Counted from the first letter of the stretch, positions 8,810-17,914 are shown. The stretch: DNA of 64,000 nt from JAWKSY01 sp041402125 (GCA_041402125.1 JAWKSY010000007.1:200420-264419); one strand, 5' to 3'. The notes: generated by a model not told the origin, from the letters alone. Program-made: numbers and translations.

Positions 8810-9630
8810 GCGGGCCGGCCGAGCGCGTCGCGATCGAAGGACTGCGGGTCGTCTTCCCGGAGCGGGCGACGCCCGCGCTCGCCGGGCTCGATCTCGTCTG
8901 GGAGCCGGGCGAGGCCCTCGCCGTCGTCGGGGGGTCGGGCGCCGGCAAGAGCACGCTCCTGCGCGTCCTCCTCGGGGCGGTGCGTCCCGAGGCGGGGGTC
9001 GTCCGCTGGCGCGGCGGCCCGCTGTTCGGTCCCCGGGGGCCCGACCGCCGCCTCCTCGCGGGCTGGCGCGCCTTCGCCCAGCCGCTCTTCCAGCACCCCG
9101 GCGCGAGCCTCGATCCCCGGGCGACCCTCGGCGAGAGCGTGGAGGAGGGGCCGATCGTCCGCGGCGGGATCGGCGCGGCCGAGCGGCGCCGGATCGTCGA
9201 GGCCTCCTTCGCCGCCGTCGATCTCGACCCCGCGCTCGGCGATCGCTTCCCCCACGAGGTCTCGGGCGGCCAGCGACAGCGGGCCGCGCTGGCCCGGGCC
9301 CTGGCGGTCTCGCCCCGCGCGCTCCTCCTGGACGAGCCGACCTCGGCGCTCGACGCCGTCAGCCAGCTCGGTTTCGTCGATCTCCTGGCCCGCCTGCGGG
9401 CCGAGCGCGGACTCGGTCTCCTGCTCGTCTCCCACGATCTCGGGCTCGTCCGGCGCGTCGCAGATCGCGTCGCGGTCCTCGAGAACGGCCACCTGGTCGA
9501 GTGCGCGCCCGCCGCCGATCTTTACGCCGACCCGCGTCATCCGTATACGAAGGCTCTGCTCCGGGCCGCGCGCCATTCCGTGCGCGGTGCGACCGGGGCG
9601 GAGTCGAGGGAAGAGGAACCGTCGCCATGA
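8806..9630 (+). CDS. ABC transporter ATPase, DppF/NikE-like
   Basis: 274 residues. Walker A GGSGAGKST, Q-loop region PLFQHPGASLDPRATLG, signature VSGGQRQRA, Walker B ALLLDEPTSALDA and H-loop LVSHDLG are intact. The tail has DPRHPYTKALLRAA, as in peptide-type ATPases, but no Cys-rich segment. It overlaps the previous ATPase and the following lipoprotein gene by four bases each, so all three are probably co-translated. Substrate unknown. Confidence 0.82.
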   Translation: MSGPAERVAIEGLRVVFPERATPALAGLDLVWEPGEALAVVGGSGAGKSTLLRVLLGAVRPEAGVVRWRGGPLFGPRGPDRRLLAGWRAFAQPLFQHPGASLDPRATLGESVEEGPIVRGGIGAAERRRIVEASFAAVDLDPALGDRFPHEVSGGQRQRAALARALAVSPRALLLDEPTSALDAVSQLGFVDLLARLRAERGLGLLLVSHDLGLVRRVADRVAVLENGHLVECAPAADLYADPRHPYTKALLRAARHSVRGATGAESREEEPSP

Positions 9631-11600
9631 CCCGCTTCGCCCCCGCCGTTCTCCTCGTCTCCCTGCTGGCCCTCGGGGCCTGCAGCGGCGGCGATTCCGG
9701 CCGCTACTCCTACACCGTGAGCTTCGTCGGGCTCCCCGACCTCACCGGTCAGTTCGGCCACTACGAGGGCTGGGTGATCATCGGCGGCGTGGCCCGCAGC
9801 ACCGGCAAGTTCGTGATCGACGGCGTCGGGCCCGACGCGATCGTCCGCGACTTCGAGTCCGGCGAGAGCCTCGGCACGGCCTCCTCGGCCGTCTTCGGTC
9901 CGACGTCGACGCGTCTGGGCGACAATTTTCCGCGCGTCGAGGACGCGACGCACTTCTTCGTCACGCGCGAGGACGAGGGCGACGCGAACGGACAGCCCTC
10001 GTGCCGCGTCGTGATGGCGGGCGTCGTGAACGACGGTGACGGCACCGCGGACGCCGCCGGCGTGCTCGTCCCGGACACGATCGTCTGCGCGACTCCGGTC
10101 GGGGGCGGCATGGCGCGGCTCGGGCTCGGCGACTTCGCCGCCGCCGCGGGCACCTTCCAGCTCCGCTCGCCGACCGACGACGTCTCGAACGGGACGCCGA
10201 ACGACTTCGCCGGCGTGTGGTTCCTGAAGGACGACGGGATGTCCGGCCTCGAGCCCGGCCTCGCGCTGCCGACGCTCCCGGAGGGCCAGACCTACGAGGC
10301 CTGGGCGATGGTGGACGGCGTCGTCCGCAGCCTCGGTCGCTTCGACGACGTCGCGGCGAAGGACCTCGACGCCTTCGTCGCGCCGCAGCGCGGCGCGGAC
10401 GGCCCCGGTCCGGACGTCCCGGGCCAGGATCTCGTCCTCTCGACGATGCCCGCCTTCGCCTTCGATCCCCCGGCGCTCTTCCTCGTCGGTGATCTCGTCG
10501 ACCCGATGGGCGACTACGTCGTCCACGTGACGGTCGAGCCGGCTCGCGACAACGATCCCGGCCCCTTCCAGCTCGAGCTGCTCTCGGCGCCGATCCCGCC
10601 GGACGCGGTGACGGCCTTCGGGAACGGCACGACGGTCGATCTCGATCCCGTCGCGCTGCCCGCCGCCGCGGCCGCCCTGAACTCGAGCTCGGTCGTCCTC
10701 ACCGACCTCGGATTGCGCGACCTCGGCGCGACGGACGGGCGCCGCGGCCACTTCGAGCTCTGGCTCGAGATCGGGGGGATGCCCGTCTCCCTCGCGAAGT
10801 TCGTGATCGACGGCGAGACCGTGCAGCGTCTCGACGGCGGCGCCACCTTCGGCACGCGCGCGAGCTCGACCTTCGACGCCGCGTCGACCGGGCTCGTCAC
10901 CTTCCCCGACGCGACCACCGCGACCTCCTGCTTCATCACGCTCGAGGACGAGGGCGACGCCGATGCCGAGCCCGCCGACCTCGTGATCCTCCAGGGCGCC
11001 GCCGCGGCCGGCATGGCCGCGCTCGATCTCGCCGGCGCCTCGGGCACCGGCGGACGCGGGCTCGCCGACTTCGGCGCCGTCGTCGGCGGCTTCACGCTCG
11101 ACTCGCCCAGCAACGACGGTCCCGGCGTGCCGGCCGACGACGATCGCGGTCTCCTCTTCGGCAGCGCGTCCGGCTTCCCGCTGCTCGAGGTGCCGGCCCT
11201 GCCCGCGGGCTGGGTCTACGAGGGTTGGGTGGAGGAGCTGGCGACCGGCCGCTTCTACTCGACCGGCCGCTTCCGCGATCCGACCGACGTGGACGAGAAC
11301 GACCAGATCAGCTTCTCGCGCGACTTCGGCCCGAAGCCCTCGGTCCCCGGCGAGGACTTCCTCTTCGACGTGCCGACCGAGGCGTTGAACGCGGCGCAGG
11401 CCGGCTCGATCACCCTCGTCTTCGTCACGGTGGAGAGCGCTCCCGACGCCGAGGTCGGTCCGAGCCCGATCCGCGTGCTCGAGGCGACGGTCCCGGCCGG
11501 CGCGGTCACCGGAGGCGTGGGGGGCGTCGACGTCCCGATGACGCTCGTCTTCGACCCCGCCCAGACCTCGGCGATCTTCTCGGTCAACGAGGTCAACTGA
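9627..11600 (+). CDS. Secreted lipoprotein with internally duplicated domain (anti-sigma-factor C-terminal-like)
   Basis: 657 residues with lipobox L-G-A-C at Cys19. The mature part is two long repeats, each with two related halves. The halves share a Tyr/Phe-E-x-Trp core followed by a Gly-rich turn and a Gly/Ala-x-Phe strand: GHYEGWVIIGGVARSTGKF, TYEAWAMVDGVVRSLGRF, GHFELWLEIGGMPVSLAKF and VYEGWVEELATGRFYSTGRF. This YExW...G.F pattern resembles the periplasmic domain of RskA-type anti-sigma factors. No transmembrane or sigma-binding segment is present, so the role is unknown and likely structural or binding. It is coupled (ATGA) to the second ABC ATPase pair. Its end overlaps the convergent next gene by eight bases. 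Confidence 0.6.
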   Translation: MTRFAPAVLLVSLLALGACSGGDSGRYSYTVSFVGLPDLTGQFGHYEGWVIIGGVARSTGKFVIDGVGPDAIVRDFESGESLGTASSAVFGPTSTRLGDNFPRVEDATHFFVTREDEGDANGQPSCRVVMAGVVNDGDGTADAAGVLVPDTIVCATPVGGGMARLGLGDFAAAAGTFQLRSPTDDVSNGTPNDFAGVWFLKDDGMSGLEPGLALPTLPEGQTYEAWAMVDGVVRSLGRFDDVAAKDLDAFVAPQRGADGPGPDVPGQDLVLSTMPAFAFDPPALFLVGDLVDPMGDYVVHVTVEPARDNDPGPFQLELLSAPIPPDAVTAFGNGTTVDLDPVALPAAAAALNSSSVVLTDLGLRDLGATDGRRGHFELWLEIGGMPVSLAKFVIDGETVQRLDGGATFGTRASSTFDAASTGLVTFPDATTATSCFITLEDEGDADAEPADLVILQGAAAAGMAALDLAGASGTGGRGLADFGAVVGGFTLDSPSNDGPGVPADDDRGLLFGSASGFPLLEVPALPAGWVYEGWVEELATGRFYSTGRFRDPTDVDENDQISFSRDFGPKPSVPGEDFLFDVPTEALNAAQAGSITLVFVTVESAPDAEVGPSPIRVLEATVPAGAVTGGVGGVDVPMTLVFDPAQTSAIFSVNEVN

Positions 11601-12537
11601 CGGCGAGGCGAGCCAGGATCTTCGCCGCCGCGGGGCAGGCGCGCAGCGTCGGCCCCGCGCCGGCGTCGCGGCGCCCGCTCCGCCACTGACGGGCGGGCGC
11701 GGCGGGCGGCGGCGCGGCGAAGGTCGCCACGCGGCGGTCGAGGAGATCGGTCTCGCCGCGGAGCTCGCCGTCGAGCGGCACGCGCCGCCCGAGGTCGACG
11801 TCGAGCCGGAGGCCGCGCGAGGCCTCGAGTCCGAAGTCCTCGGCCTGCAGGTCGACGAAGAGGCCCTCCGTGCGCCCGACGCGTCCGTCGGGGAGGCGGA
11901 CCTCGAGGACGTCGGGCCCCGCGATCGGCGTCGGGGCGAGCGGCGCCCCCGGGGCGGCTCCGAGTCGTTCGCCCCAGAGCGCGAGGGCGCGCGCGATCTC
12001 GTCGCCCCCGCGCGCGGGACCGAGCGGGTGCAGGCGGCGCGCCTCGGGATCGAGGACGATCAGCTCCTCCGCCGCCTCGCGCGCGATCACGGCGTCGAGG
12101 TCGGCGAGCTCGTCGAGCGACGACGACGCGCCGTTGGCGAGGTTCCAGCCCACCGGCGGGATGTCGCGCTCGAAGAGCAGGGGCTCCGGTCCGCCGCCGT
12201 CCGCCGAGGGCACGAGGACGAGCGCGCCTCCGCTGGCGTGGCGGAAGCGGAAGTCGCGTCCCTCGAGGATCCGCCGCTCTCCCGGGCGCGCCTCGCGCCG
12301 GAACTCCTCGAGCGCGGCCTCGAGGGCGCGTCCCTCGTCGACGTCGATCCTCGCCGCCGCGCGCCGCTTGTCCGCGTTGCCGAGCAGGGCGGGCTCGTCG
12401 CCGTCGAGGTCGATGCGGAAGCGGAGTCCCGCCTCCCGTCGTTCGAGTTCGAGCCGGCGCACGAGCACCTGGAGGAAGCCGCGGGCGGCGCCGGCCGCCG
12501 CGCGGAGAGGGGGGAAGTCGTCGTCGAGTCCGCTCAT
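11593..12537 (-). CDS. Nudix-like protein with a degenerate Nudix box
   Basis: 314 residues. The centre reads VLVPSADGGGPEPLLFERD, then a segment close to a Nudix box: Gly136, Glu143, Arg153-Glu154 and Glu157-Glu158 (NGASSSLDELADLD, then AREAAEELIV). Spacing is longer than the canonical G-x5-E-x7-RE-x2-EE, so hydrolase activity is uncertain. The flanking N- and C-terminal thirds are not recognised. I chose the ATG shortly before LDDDFPPL; the longer frame overlaps the promoter region of mtaB on the other strand. No ribosome-binding site stands out. Confidence 0.5.
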   Translation of the reverse strand: MSGLDDDFPPLRAAAGAARGFLQVLVRRLELERREAGLRFRIDLDGDEPALLGNADKRRAAARIDVDEGRALEAALEEFRREARPGERRILEGRDFRFRHASGGALVLVPSADGGGPEPLLFERDIPPVGWNLANGASSSLDELADLDAVIAREAAEELIVLDPEARRLHPLGPARGGDEIARALALWGERLGAAPGAPLAPTPIAGPDVLEVRLPDGRVGRTEGLFVDLQAEDFGLEASRGLRLDVDLGRRVPLDGELRGETDLLDRRVATFAAPPPAAPARQWRSGRRDAGAGPTLRACPAAAKILARLAVS

Positions 12538-12643
12538 GCGGGGATCCTGCCACGCGGCGGCGGAACGCGCCGCCGACGAACTTGGCCCGCGACGCCGGAT
12601 CGCCCAGAATCGGGGTCTCCTCGCCCACGTTCCGGAGTCATCC

Positions 12644-13984
12644 GTGTCGTCTGTCCGCCGATTCCGCCTGCATTTCCTCGGCTGCAAGGTCAACCAGTGG
12701 GAGACGCAGTGGCTGCGCGAGGGCCTGCGCGCGCTGGGCCTCGACGAGGCCGAGGAGGGAGAGCCCGGCGATCTCGTCGTCCTCAACTCCTGCTCGGTGA
12801 CGGGGCAGGGCGGGGCCCGGTCGCGCCACGCGCTGCGGGCGCTGCGTCGCGAGAATCCCGCCGCGCGCCTCGTGGTGACGGGCTGCTACGCGGAGTCCGA
12901 TCCCGAGGTCTGCGCCGCGATCGCGGGCGTCGACCGCGTCTTCGGCAACGGCGAGAAGGGGGCGATCGTGCCCTGGGTGGCGCGCGAGCTGCTCGGCATG
13001 GACGGCGAGCTGCCGGAGCTCCCGCGCGGGATCTCCGCCTTCGCGGGTCGGACGCGGGCCTTCGTCAAGATCCAGGACGGCTGCCGCGACCGTTGCCGCT
13101 TCTGCATCATCCCGACCCTGCGCGGCGAGGTGCGGAGCCGCGGCGAGGACGAGATCGTGGCCGAGCTCGAGCGGCTCGCCGCGGCCGGCCATCGCGAGGT
13201 GGTCTTCACGGGGATCCACCTCGGCTACTACGGTTTCGATCGTCGGGAGCCCGGGGCGCTCGTCTCCCTGCTCCGCCGCGCGCGCGAGGTGCGCGGGCTC
13301 GCGCGCGCGAAGCTCTCCAGCATCGAGGTCCACGAGATCGACGACGCGCTCGTGGAGCTCTTCGCGGGCGACCCCGAATTCTTCGTGCCGCACTTCCACC
13401 TGCCGTTGCAGGCGGGCTGCGACCGGACGCTGGCGCGCATGAGCCGCCGCTACACGACGCGCCGGTTCCGCGCCGCGGTCGACCTCCTGCGCTCGCGCCT
13501 CGAGGAGCCGGCGCTGACGACGGACCTGATCGTGGGCTTCCCCGGGGAGACGGCGGAGGACTTCGAGGCGAGCCGCGCCTTCTGCGAGGAGATCGACCTC
13601 GCGAAGATCCACGTCTTCCCCTTCAGCCCCCGCGAGGGGACCCCGGCGGCCTCGGATCCGGATCGGGTCCCGCCGGCCGAGATGGCGCGCCGCAAGCGGG
13701 TCATGGCCGAGCTCGACGACGCCGGGGCGGCGCGCTTCCGCCGCCGCTTCCTCGGTCGGAGCGTGTCCGTCCTCGTCGAACGCGGCCGGGAGCTCCGCTC
13801 GGGCCGCCGCGTCGGGCTCACCGATCGCTTCTGCCGGATCGAGTTCCCCGGACCGGCCGGGATCGGGGGCGAGCTGCGGACGGTCCGGGTCACCGGCGTC
13901 GTCGGAGACCGCCTCCTCGGCGTCCTCGAGGGCGGCGCCGCGGATCCGGTGGAGCTTGACCAAGCGTCGACGACGGGTCTATAG
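12644..13984 (+). CDS. mtaB: tRNA (t6A37) methylthiotransferase MtaB
   Basis: 446 residues, the normal length for the MtaB branch of methylthiotransferases. The N-terminal cluster cysteines Cys14 (FLGCKVNQWE), Cys50 (VLNSCSVTG) and Cys81 (VTGCYAE) and the radical-SAM motif C147-x3-C151-x2-C154 (DGCRDRCRFCIIP) are present. They are followed by HFHLPLQAGCDRTLARMSRRY and the VGFPGETAEDF motif, then a TRAM-like C-terminal domain. The enzyme adds a methylthio group to N6-threonylcarbamoyladenosine in tRNAs. The start is a GTG just before RRFRLHFLGCK; the frame stays open upstream but runs antisense to the neighbouring gene. Confidence 0.92.
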   Translation: MSSVRRFRLHFLGCKVNQWETQWLREGLRALGLDEAEEGEPGDLVVLNSCSVTGQGGARSRHALRALRRENPAARLVVTGCYAESDPEVCAAIAGVDRVFGNGEKGAIVPWVARELLGMDGELPELPRGISAFAGRTRAFVKIQDGCRDRCRFCIIPTLRGEVRSRGEDEIVAELERLAAAGHREVVFTGIHLGYYGFDRREPGALVSLLRRAREVRGLARAKLSSIEVHEIDDALVELFAGDPEFFVPHFHLPLQAGCDRTLARMSRRYTTRRFRAAVDLLRSRLEEPALTTDLIVGFPGETAEDFEASRAFCEEIDLAKIHVFPFSPREGTPAASDPDRVPPAEMARRKRVMAELDDAGAARFRRRFLGRSVSVLVERGRELRSGRRVGLTDRFCRIEFPGPAGIGGELRTVRVTGVVGDRLLGVLEGGAADPVELDQASTTGL

Positions 13985-13985
13985 T
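13956..13985 (+). promoter_or_regulatory. Predicted sigma70-type promoter for the first pilM-secretin locus
   Basis: TTGACC, 18 bases, TATAGT, lying over the stop codon of mtaB. About 125 bases of leader separate it from the chosen pilM start. One of the best -35/-10 pairs in the window. Confidence 0.55.
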
Positions 13986-14110
13986 TCGCGGCGTGTCCGG
14001 TCCGGGGCCTTGATCGCTTTCGGGGCAAGGACTTGTGAACGATCGCCGCCGTGTCGGCGCGAGGAGGGCCGCGCGGGGACGTCGCGGTCGAGAGTGGGGG
14101 TGCCGCTTCG

Positions 14111-15799
14111 ATGGCGGATTTGCCGGTCTGGGGTGTCCACGTCACGAGCTCGTCGGTTCGCGGCGTGAAGCTCGGTCGTCGCGGCGAGGGCTTCGAGATC
14201 CTCGGCCACGACCGGCAGGACTTCCCGGAAGACATCGAGGACATCCATAGCCTCGACCGCCACGCGGCGCTGGCCCACGGGCTCTACGTCTTCGCGAAGC
14301 GGCACGACTTCAACCGCGCGCGCGTCGTGGTCTCGCTCGACGCCTCCACCGCCTTCAACCGCTTCGTCGAGACGCCCCTCGTCGAGGGCGAGAGCATGGG
14401 GCGCCTGCTCGAGTACGAGGCGCAGCAGCAGATCCCCTTCCCGCTCGAGGGCGTCAACTGGGATCACAAGGTCCTGAGCGTCGACGAGTCGCGGAACATC
14501 GCGAACGTGATGCTCTTCGCGATCAAGCAGGAGGTCGTGGACGAGCGCCTGCGCCGCCTCGCGAAGGTCCGCTTCCCCGCCGACGACTTCCAGCTCGCGC
14601 CGATCGCGCTCTACAACTACGCCGCCGCGGAAGGCCTGGCGAAGGACGGGCTCGCGATCGTCAGCGTCGACTACGACCGCACCGACATCGTCATCGCCGA
14701 CAAGCGTCGCTTCTGGTTCCGGACCCTGCCCACCGGGGTCTTCGGCCTCGTCGAGGCGATCCGCGAGGAGCTCGAGCCCCGCCACCGCGTGGCGGTGCGC
14801 ATCGCCCGGGGCGAGGAGGAGCCCGAGGACGCCGCCGCCTGGCGACGCATCCGGGACGCCTACTCGGAGCGCCTCGCCTCCGAGCTGGGCCGCATGGTCG
14901 AGTACTACCGCGGCACCCTGCGGGACGTCGATCTCCGCGGCATCCTGCTCGTCCCCGGATCGTCCCTGGTGCCCCCGATCGGGCGTCATCTGGAGGCGGC
15001 GACTGGACTCAAGGTGTATCAGGCCAAGGGTTTCCGTCAGATCGCCCTCGATCCGGGCATCGCGACGCCGGAGATCGAGGAGAACGTCGGCAGCTTCGCC
15101 CACGCGACCGGCCTCGCCCTGCAGGGCCTCGGCGCGGCCGAGGTGGCGGTGCGGATGCACCGCGGCGAGCTCGAGCGCGACATCGGCACGCGGCGCGGCA
15201 TCTGGGTCGCGGCCGTGTTCGCCCTCTTCGTGCTCGTCGGCCTGATGTGGTGGATGGCCCAGCGCAACGTCGGTCGGCTCGAGGACGAGATCAAGCGCTC
15301 GGGCGAGACCCTCGAGACGGCGGAGCGCCACCGCCAGGAACTCGACAAGAACAGCCGCGAGGTCGAGATCCTCGACGGCTTCCGCCCCTACGTCGAGGCC
15401 GGGCGGGACCGCCTGGTCCCGGTCCGGGCGGCGGACGAGGTCCTCGCCGCGCTCGAGGCGGTGAACAAGACCCGCGGCGACGACGAGCGGATCTACCTCG
15501 TCTCGCTGGCGACGCGACCGGCGGAACTCGTCGAGGGCCGCGACCGGCGCCGCGAAATCCGCCTCATCCTCGGGCGCATGGAGCCGCCGGACGGCCGGGG
15601 GAGCGCCGAGGACATCGAGCGGAGCTGCATCCGGCCGCTGGCCGCCCGTCCCGGCTTCTCCGGGGGGGAGGCGCTCCGCGATTTCCAGGCCGCGCGCCTC
15701 TCGCTCGCGGCGGAGCCGAACATCGACGAGAAGATCCTCCGCCGGCGCTTCCGCATGGTCGAGTACCGCCTGAACTTCGACGTGGAGGGGGCCCGATGA
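14111..15799 (+). CDS. pilM: PilM-PilN fusion protein (type IV pilus/type II secretion inner-membrane platform), copy 1
   Basis: 562 residues from the ATG preceded by GTGGGGG; an in-frame ATG 20 codons earlier is possible. Residues 1-345 are an actin-like ATPase domain of the PilM/GspL type (VWGVHVTSSSVRGVKL, EYEAQQQIPFPLEGVNWD, AIKQEVVDERL, and LLVPGSSLVPPI in place of the usual phosphate loop). A transmembrane helix follows at about 363-384, then a periplasmic coiled coil and a PilN-like domain to the end. In most systems PilM and PilN are separate; GspL is the comparable natural fusion. It should link cytoplasmic machinery to the periplasmic PilO-like protein encoded next (ATGA overlap). 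A second fusion of the same design is at 41.2 kb. Confidence 0.78.
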   Translation: MADLPVWGVHVTSSSVRGVKLGRRGEGFEILGHDRQDFPEDIEDIHSLDRHAALAHGLYVFAKRHDFNRARVVVSLDASTAFNRFVETPLVEGESMGRLLEYEAQQQIPFPLEGVNWDHKVLSVDESRNIANVMLFAIKQEVVDERLRRLAKVRFPADDFQLAPIALYNYAAAEGLAKDGLAIVSVDYDRTDIVIADKRRFWFRTLPTGVFGLVEAIREELEPRHRVAVRIARGEEEPEDAAAWRRIRDAYSERLASELGRMVEYYRGTLRDVDLRGILLVPGSSLVPPIGRHLEAATGLKVYQAKGFRQIALDPGIATPEIEENVGSFAHATGLALQGLGAAEVAVRMHRGELERDIGTRRGIWVAAVFALFVLVGLMWWMAQRNVGRLEDEIKRSGETLETAERHRQELDKNSREVEILDGFRPYVEAGRDRLVPVRAADEVLAALEAVNKTRGDDERIYLVSLATRPAELVEGRDRRREIRLILGRMEPPDGRGSAEDIERSCIRPLAARPGFSGGEALRDFQAARLSLAAEPNIDEKILRRRFRMVEYRLNFDVEGAR

Positions 15800-16623
15800 G
15801 CGCTCGGACCCGCTTCTGGCTCGTGATCGGCGCCGCCGCCCTCCTCGCGGTGGTGGCCTGGGCCCTCAGCCTGCCCCGACGTCTCCAGGCGCTCGACAAG
15901 CGCACGGCCGAGGCGGCGGCGATCGAGGACCGGCTCCGCGCGGCCTCGCCCGGCGCGGTGGGGGAGGCGACCGTCGCCGCCCAGCGCACCGCCCAGATCG
16001 CGGCCGAGAAGCAGGTCGAGGCGGCGGTGGGCGCCATCCGCCGCGTCGATCGCCAGCGGCTCGATCACTGGTTCGACGACCTCGGCGGCAACTTCAAGAG
16101 CCAGCCCAGCCCGGCCGACTTCAAGCGCTACTACCTCCTCGAGTGCGACGCCCTGCAGCGGGAGGCCGGAGACCTCCTCGAGGCGCGCGGGCGGGAGCGC
16201 CGCTCCTATCCGCTCGTCGAGTTCAGCTGGGTGAAGGAGGAGGAGACGCCGGACCCGAACGCGCTGCGCGCCTACCAGCGCATCTTCTGGGTCCAGGATC
16301 GCGTCATCCGCGCCCTCGCGGCGGCCGGAGCCGAGCTGGAGGGACCGCTCGAGATCGGCGAGCCCGAGGCCCTGGGCGGCGTCGCCGTTTCCCGTCTCTA
16401 CGACGGCATCCCCGTCCGCGGGACGGCGATCGCCCGCGAGGCCGATCTCCGCGCCGTCCTCCACGCCTTCGATCGCTCGGCGACGGGGCCCGACACGCCC
16501 GACCTCCTCCCGCTCCGCGTCCGCAATCTCGAGATCACCCCGGCGTCGCTGGGGGAGGGCGGGTCCGGCGCGGGCCGGGTGCGCGTCGTCTTCGAACTCC
16601 ACGCCGTCGACCTGAAGAACTGA
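15796..16623 (+). CDS. PilO-like inner-membrane protein, copy 1
   Basis: 275 residues: a short cytoplasmic start, one transmembrane helix (about 8-26), an Ala/Glu-rich coiled coil to about residue 90, and an alpha/beta periplasmic domain ending RVRVVFELHAVDLKN. This architecture and position directly after a PilM-PilN fusion match PilO/GspM-type proteins, which pair with PilN in the periplasm. Sequence similarity is not strong by eye, so the name rests mostly on architecture and context. Confidence 0.55.
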   Translation: MSARTRFWLVIGAAALLAVVAWALSLPRRLQALDKRTAEAAAIEDRLRAASPGAVGEATVAAQRTAQIAAEKQVEAAVGAIRRVDRQRLDHWFDDLGGNFKSQPSPADFKRYYLLECDALQREAGDLLEARGRERRSYPLVEFSWVKEEETPDPNALRAYQRIFWVQDRVIRALAAAGAELEGPLEIGEPEALGGVAVSRLYDGIPVRGTAIAREADLRAVLHAFDRSATGPDTPDLLPLRVRNLEITPASLGEGGSGAGRVRVVFELHAVDLKN

Positions 16624-16633
16624 GGAGCGCCCG

Positions 16634-17638
16634 ATGAAGGTCCTGCTCGACAAGCTCGACTGGGTCACCCTCGCGGTGGTGCTCGCGGCCTGCGCCCTGG
16701 TCGCCTTCACCGGCGCCGGGACCGGCCGCGAACGCGCGGAGCCGGCGCTCGAGTCGCTCGCGACGGCCCGCGTCGGACTCCAGGACCGGCTGACCCGCGA
16801 TCTGTACGACGCGACGCCGGGAGCCGCGGTGCTCGCGGAGATCGACGCCGTCGAGGCCGAGCGGAACCGGCTGTGGAATCCCGATGAGGCCGCGACCCGC
16901 TTCGAGGGCGGGTTCTTCCACCACGCGCCCTCGGTGGCGGACCTGCGAGAGGGGCGCGAGACCGAGATCCGCTTCCCCGCCCCCCGCGGGCTCCGGCTCG
17001 AGGCCGAGATCGGAGAGATCCGGGTGGCCTGGGATCGCGACGACCTCGGCACCGTCTTGCCGATCGGATACGTCGTGTATCGCCGCGAGGGGGCGGCCGA
17101 GCGCCGCCGCCTCGCCCGGCTCGAGTCCCACGTGATGACCTACGTCGACCGCGCGGTCGTGCCCGGGGTCCTCTACGGCTACGAGGTGACGGCCCTGACC
17201 GACGATCCGGTGCTCATCGGCCGGGGGCGCGAGGAGTCCGAGCCCTCCCGCGGGGCCCAGATCCGGGCGCGCCGCGACTACGAGATCGGCTTCCTCGCCT
17301 TCGAGGGCGGGAAGGCCCGCCTGAAGGTGCGGAAGTTCGTGGACGGCGTCTGGCACGAGAAGGAGTTCGACGCCGGGGCCGGCGACGAGATCGGCGTCGT
17401 CGACGCCGGCTCGGGCATCGACTACCGCACGAACTCGCGCGTCGAGGCCTTCGACGAGGCTCGGGACGAGATCGAGGAGACCCGCGAGGAGGTCGTTCTC
17501 GACGAGGCCGGGCACGTGGTCATGAAGGACGATCAGGCGGAGACCGTCACCCGGACCTTCAAGCGGCCCCGCACCGTGGTGACCCTCACGCTGCGCAACG
17601 AACTCGGTCAACGCGAATCCTTGACCTTGACCAAGTGA
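16634..17638 (+). CDS. Single-pass inner-membrane protein with a fibronectin type III-like periplasmic domain
   Basis: 334 residues. One N-terminal transmembrane helix (about 10-28) is followed by a periplasmic region. Residues about 105-195 read like a fibronectin type III fold (IRVAWDRDD, IGYVVYRREG, YVDRAVVPGVLYGYEVTAL). The remainder is beta-rich and charged, ending TLRNELGQRESLTLTK. Lying between PilO-like and secretin genes, it occupies the place of PilP/GspC, which bridges the inner-membrane platform and the secretin. That role is inference; no HR or PDZ domain is recognised. Confidence 0.5.
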   Translation: MKVLLDKLDWVTLAVVLAACALVAFTGAGTGRERAEPALESLATARVGLQDRLTRDLYDATPGAAVLAEIDAVEAERNRLWNPDEAATRFEGGFFHHAPSVADLREGRETEIRFPAPRGLRLEAEIGEIRVAWDRDDLGTVLPIGYVVYRREGAAERRRLARLESHVMTYVDRAVVPGVLYGYEVTALTDDPVLIGRGREESEPSRGAQIRARRDYEIGFLAFEGGKARLKVRKFVDGVWHEKEFDAGAGDEIGVVDAGSGIDYRTNSRVEAFDEARDEIEETREEVVLDEAGHVVMKDDQAETVTRTFKRPRTVVTLTLRNELGQRESLTLTK

Positions 17639-17688
17639 TTGGCCAAAGTCCCGGGCAGCTCCGAGGGAGCCCCGGACGCATCCGGTGC

Positions 17689-17719
17689 CCCCGCCCGCGA
17701 CCCGGCGGGGACCCGTTTT
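17689..17719 (+). terminator. Likely intrinsic terminator after the first pilM operon
   Basis: CCCCGCC (17689-17695), eight-base loop, GGCGGGG (17704-17710), then ACCCGTTTTC. The T run is short and offset, so termination may be partial, but it sits just upstream of the separate secretin promoter. Confidence 0.4.
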
Positions 17720-17787
17720 CCCAAGTATTGTTCGAACCGGGGTTTGAGGTTTTCTGGTCCTTGTGGACCCGAGTCTCCCGGCGATGC

Positions 17788-17815
17788 TTGCATCACCGGG
17801 GGGCACCCCTATAAT
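17788..17815 (+). promoter_or_regulatory. Predicted sigma70-type promoter for secretin gene 1
   Basis: TTGCAT, 16 bases, and a perfect TATAAT, followed by a 120-base leader before the secretin ATG. The rest of the 299-base gap upstream holds only the hairpin listed at 17689. Confidence 0.6.
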
Positions 17816-17831
17816 TCGCTCCGAATTGGGG

Positions 17832-17914
17832 GGCACGGCAGAGGGACCGCGGACCTCTTCCCCGTGCCGAGTGCGCGATCCCGTCGGGGGTTGCGACCGA
17901 CGCCCGGAGGCGTC
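17832..17914 (+). promoter_or_regulatory. Structured 5' leader of secretin gene 1 (two hairpins)
   Basis: Hairpin one pairs GGCACGG (17832-17838) with CCGTGCC (17862-17868) and can nest GAGG with CCTC inside. Hairpin two pairs GACGCC (17899-17904) with GGCGTC (17909-17914) around CGGA, about 23 bases before the ATG. An 18-base version of hairpin two recurs in the leader of secretin gene 2 (29173-29190). A control role is inference. Confidence 0.35.

Noticed and set aside
11870..12643. Extending mtaB upstream over about 250 more codons
   Set aside because: The extra frame runs antisense to the Nudix-like gene and is a low-complexity Ser/Arg/Ala translation. Methylthiotransferase homology begins at the GTG chosen.
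17730..17738. GTTCGAACC, resembling a tRNA T-loop
   Set aside because: No acceptor, anticodon or D-arm pairing can be built around it. It lies between a terminator-like hairpin and a promoter.
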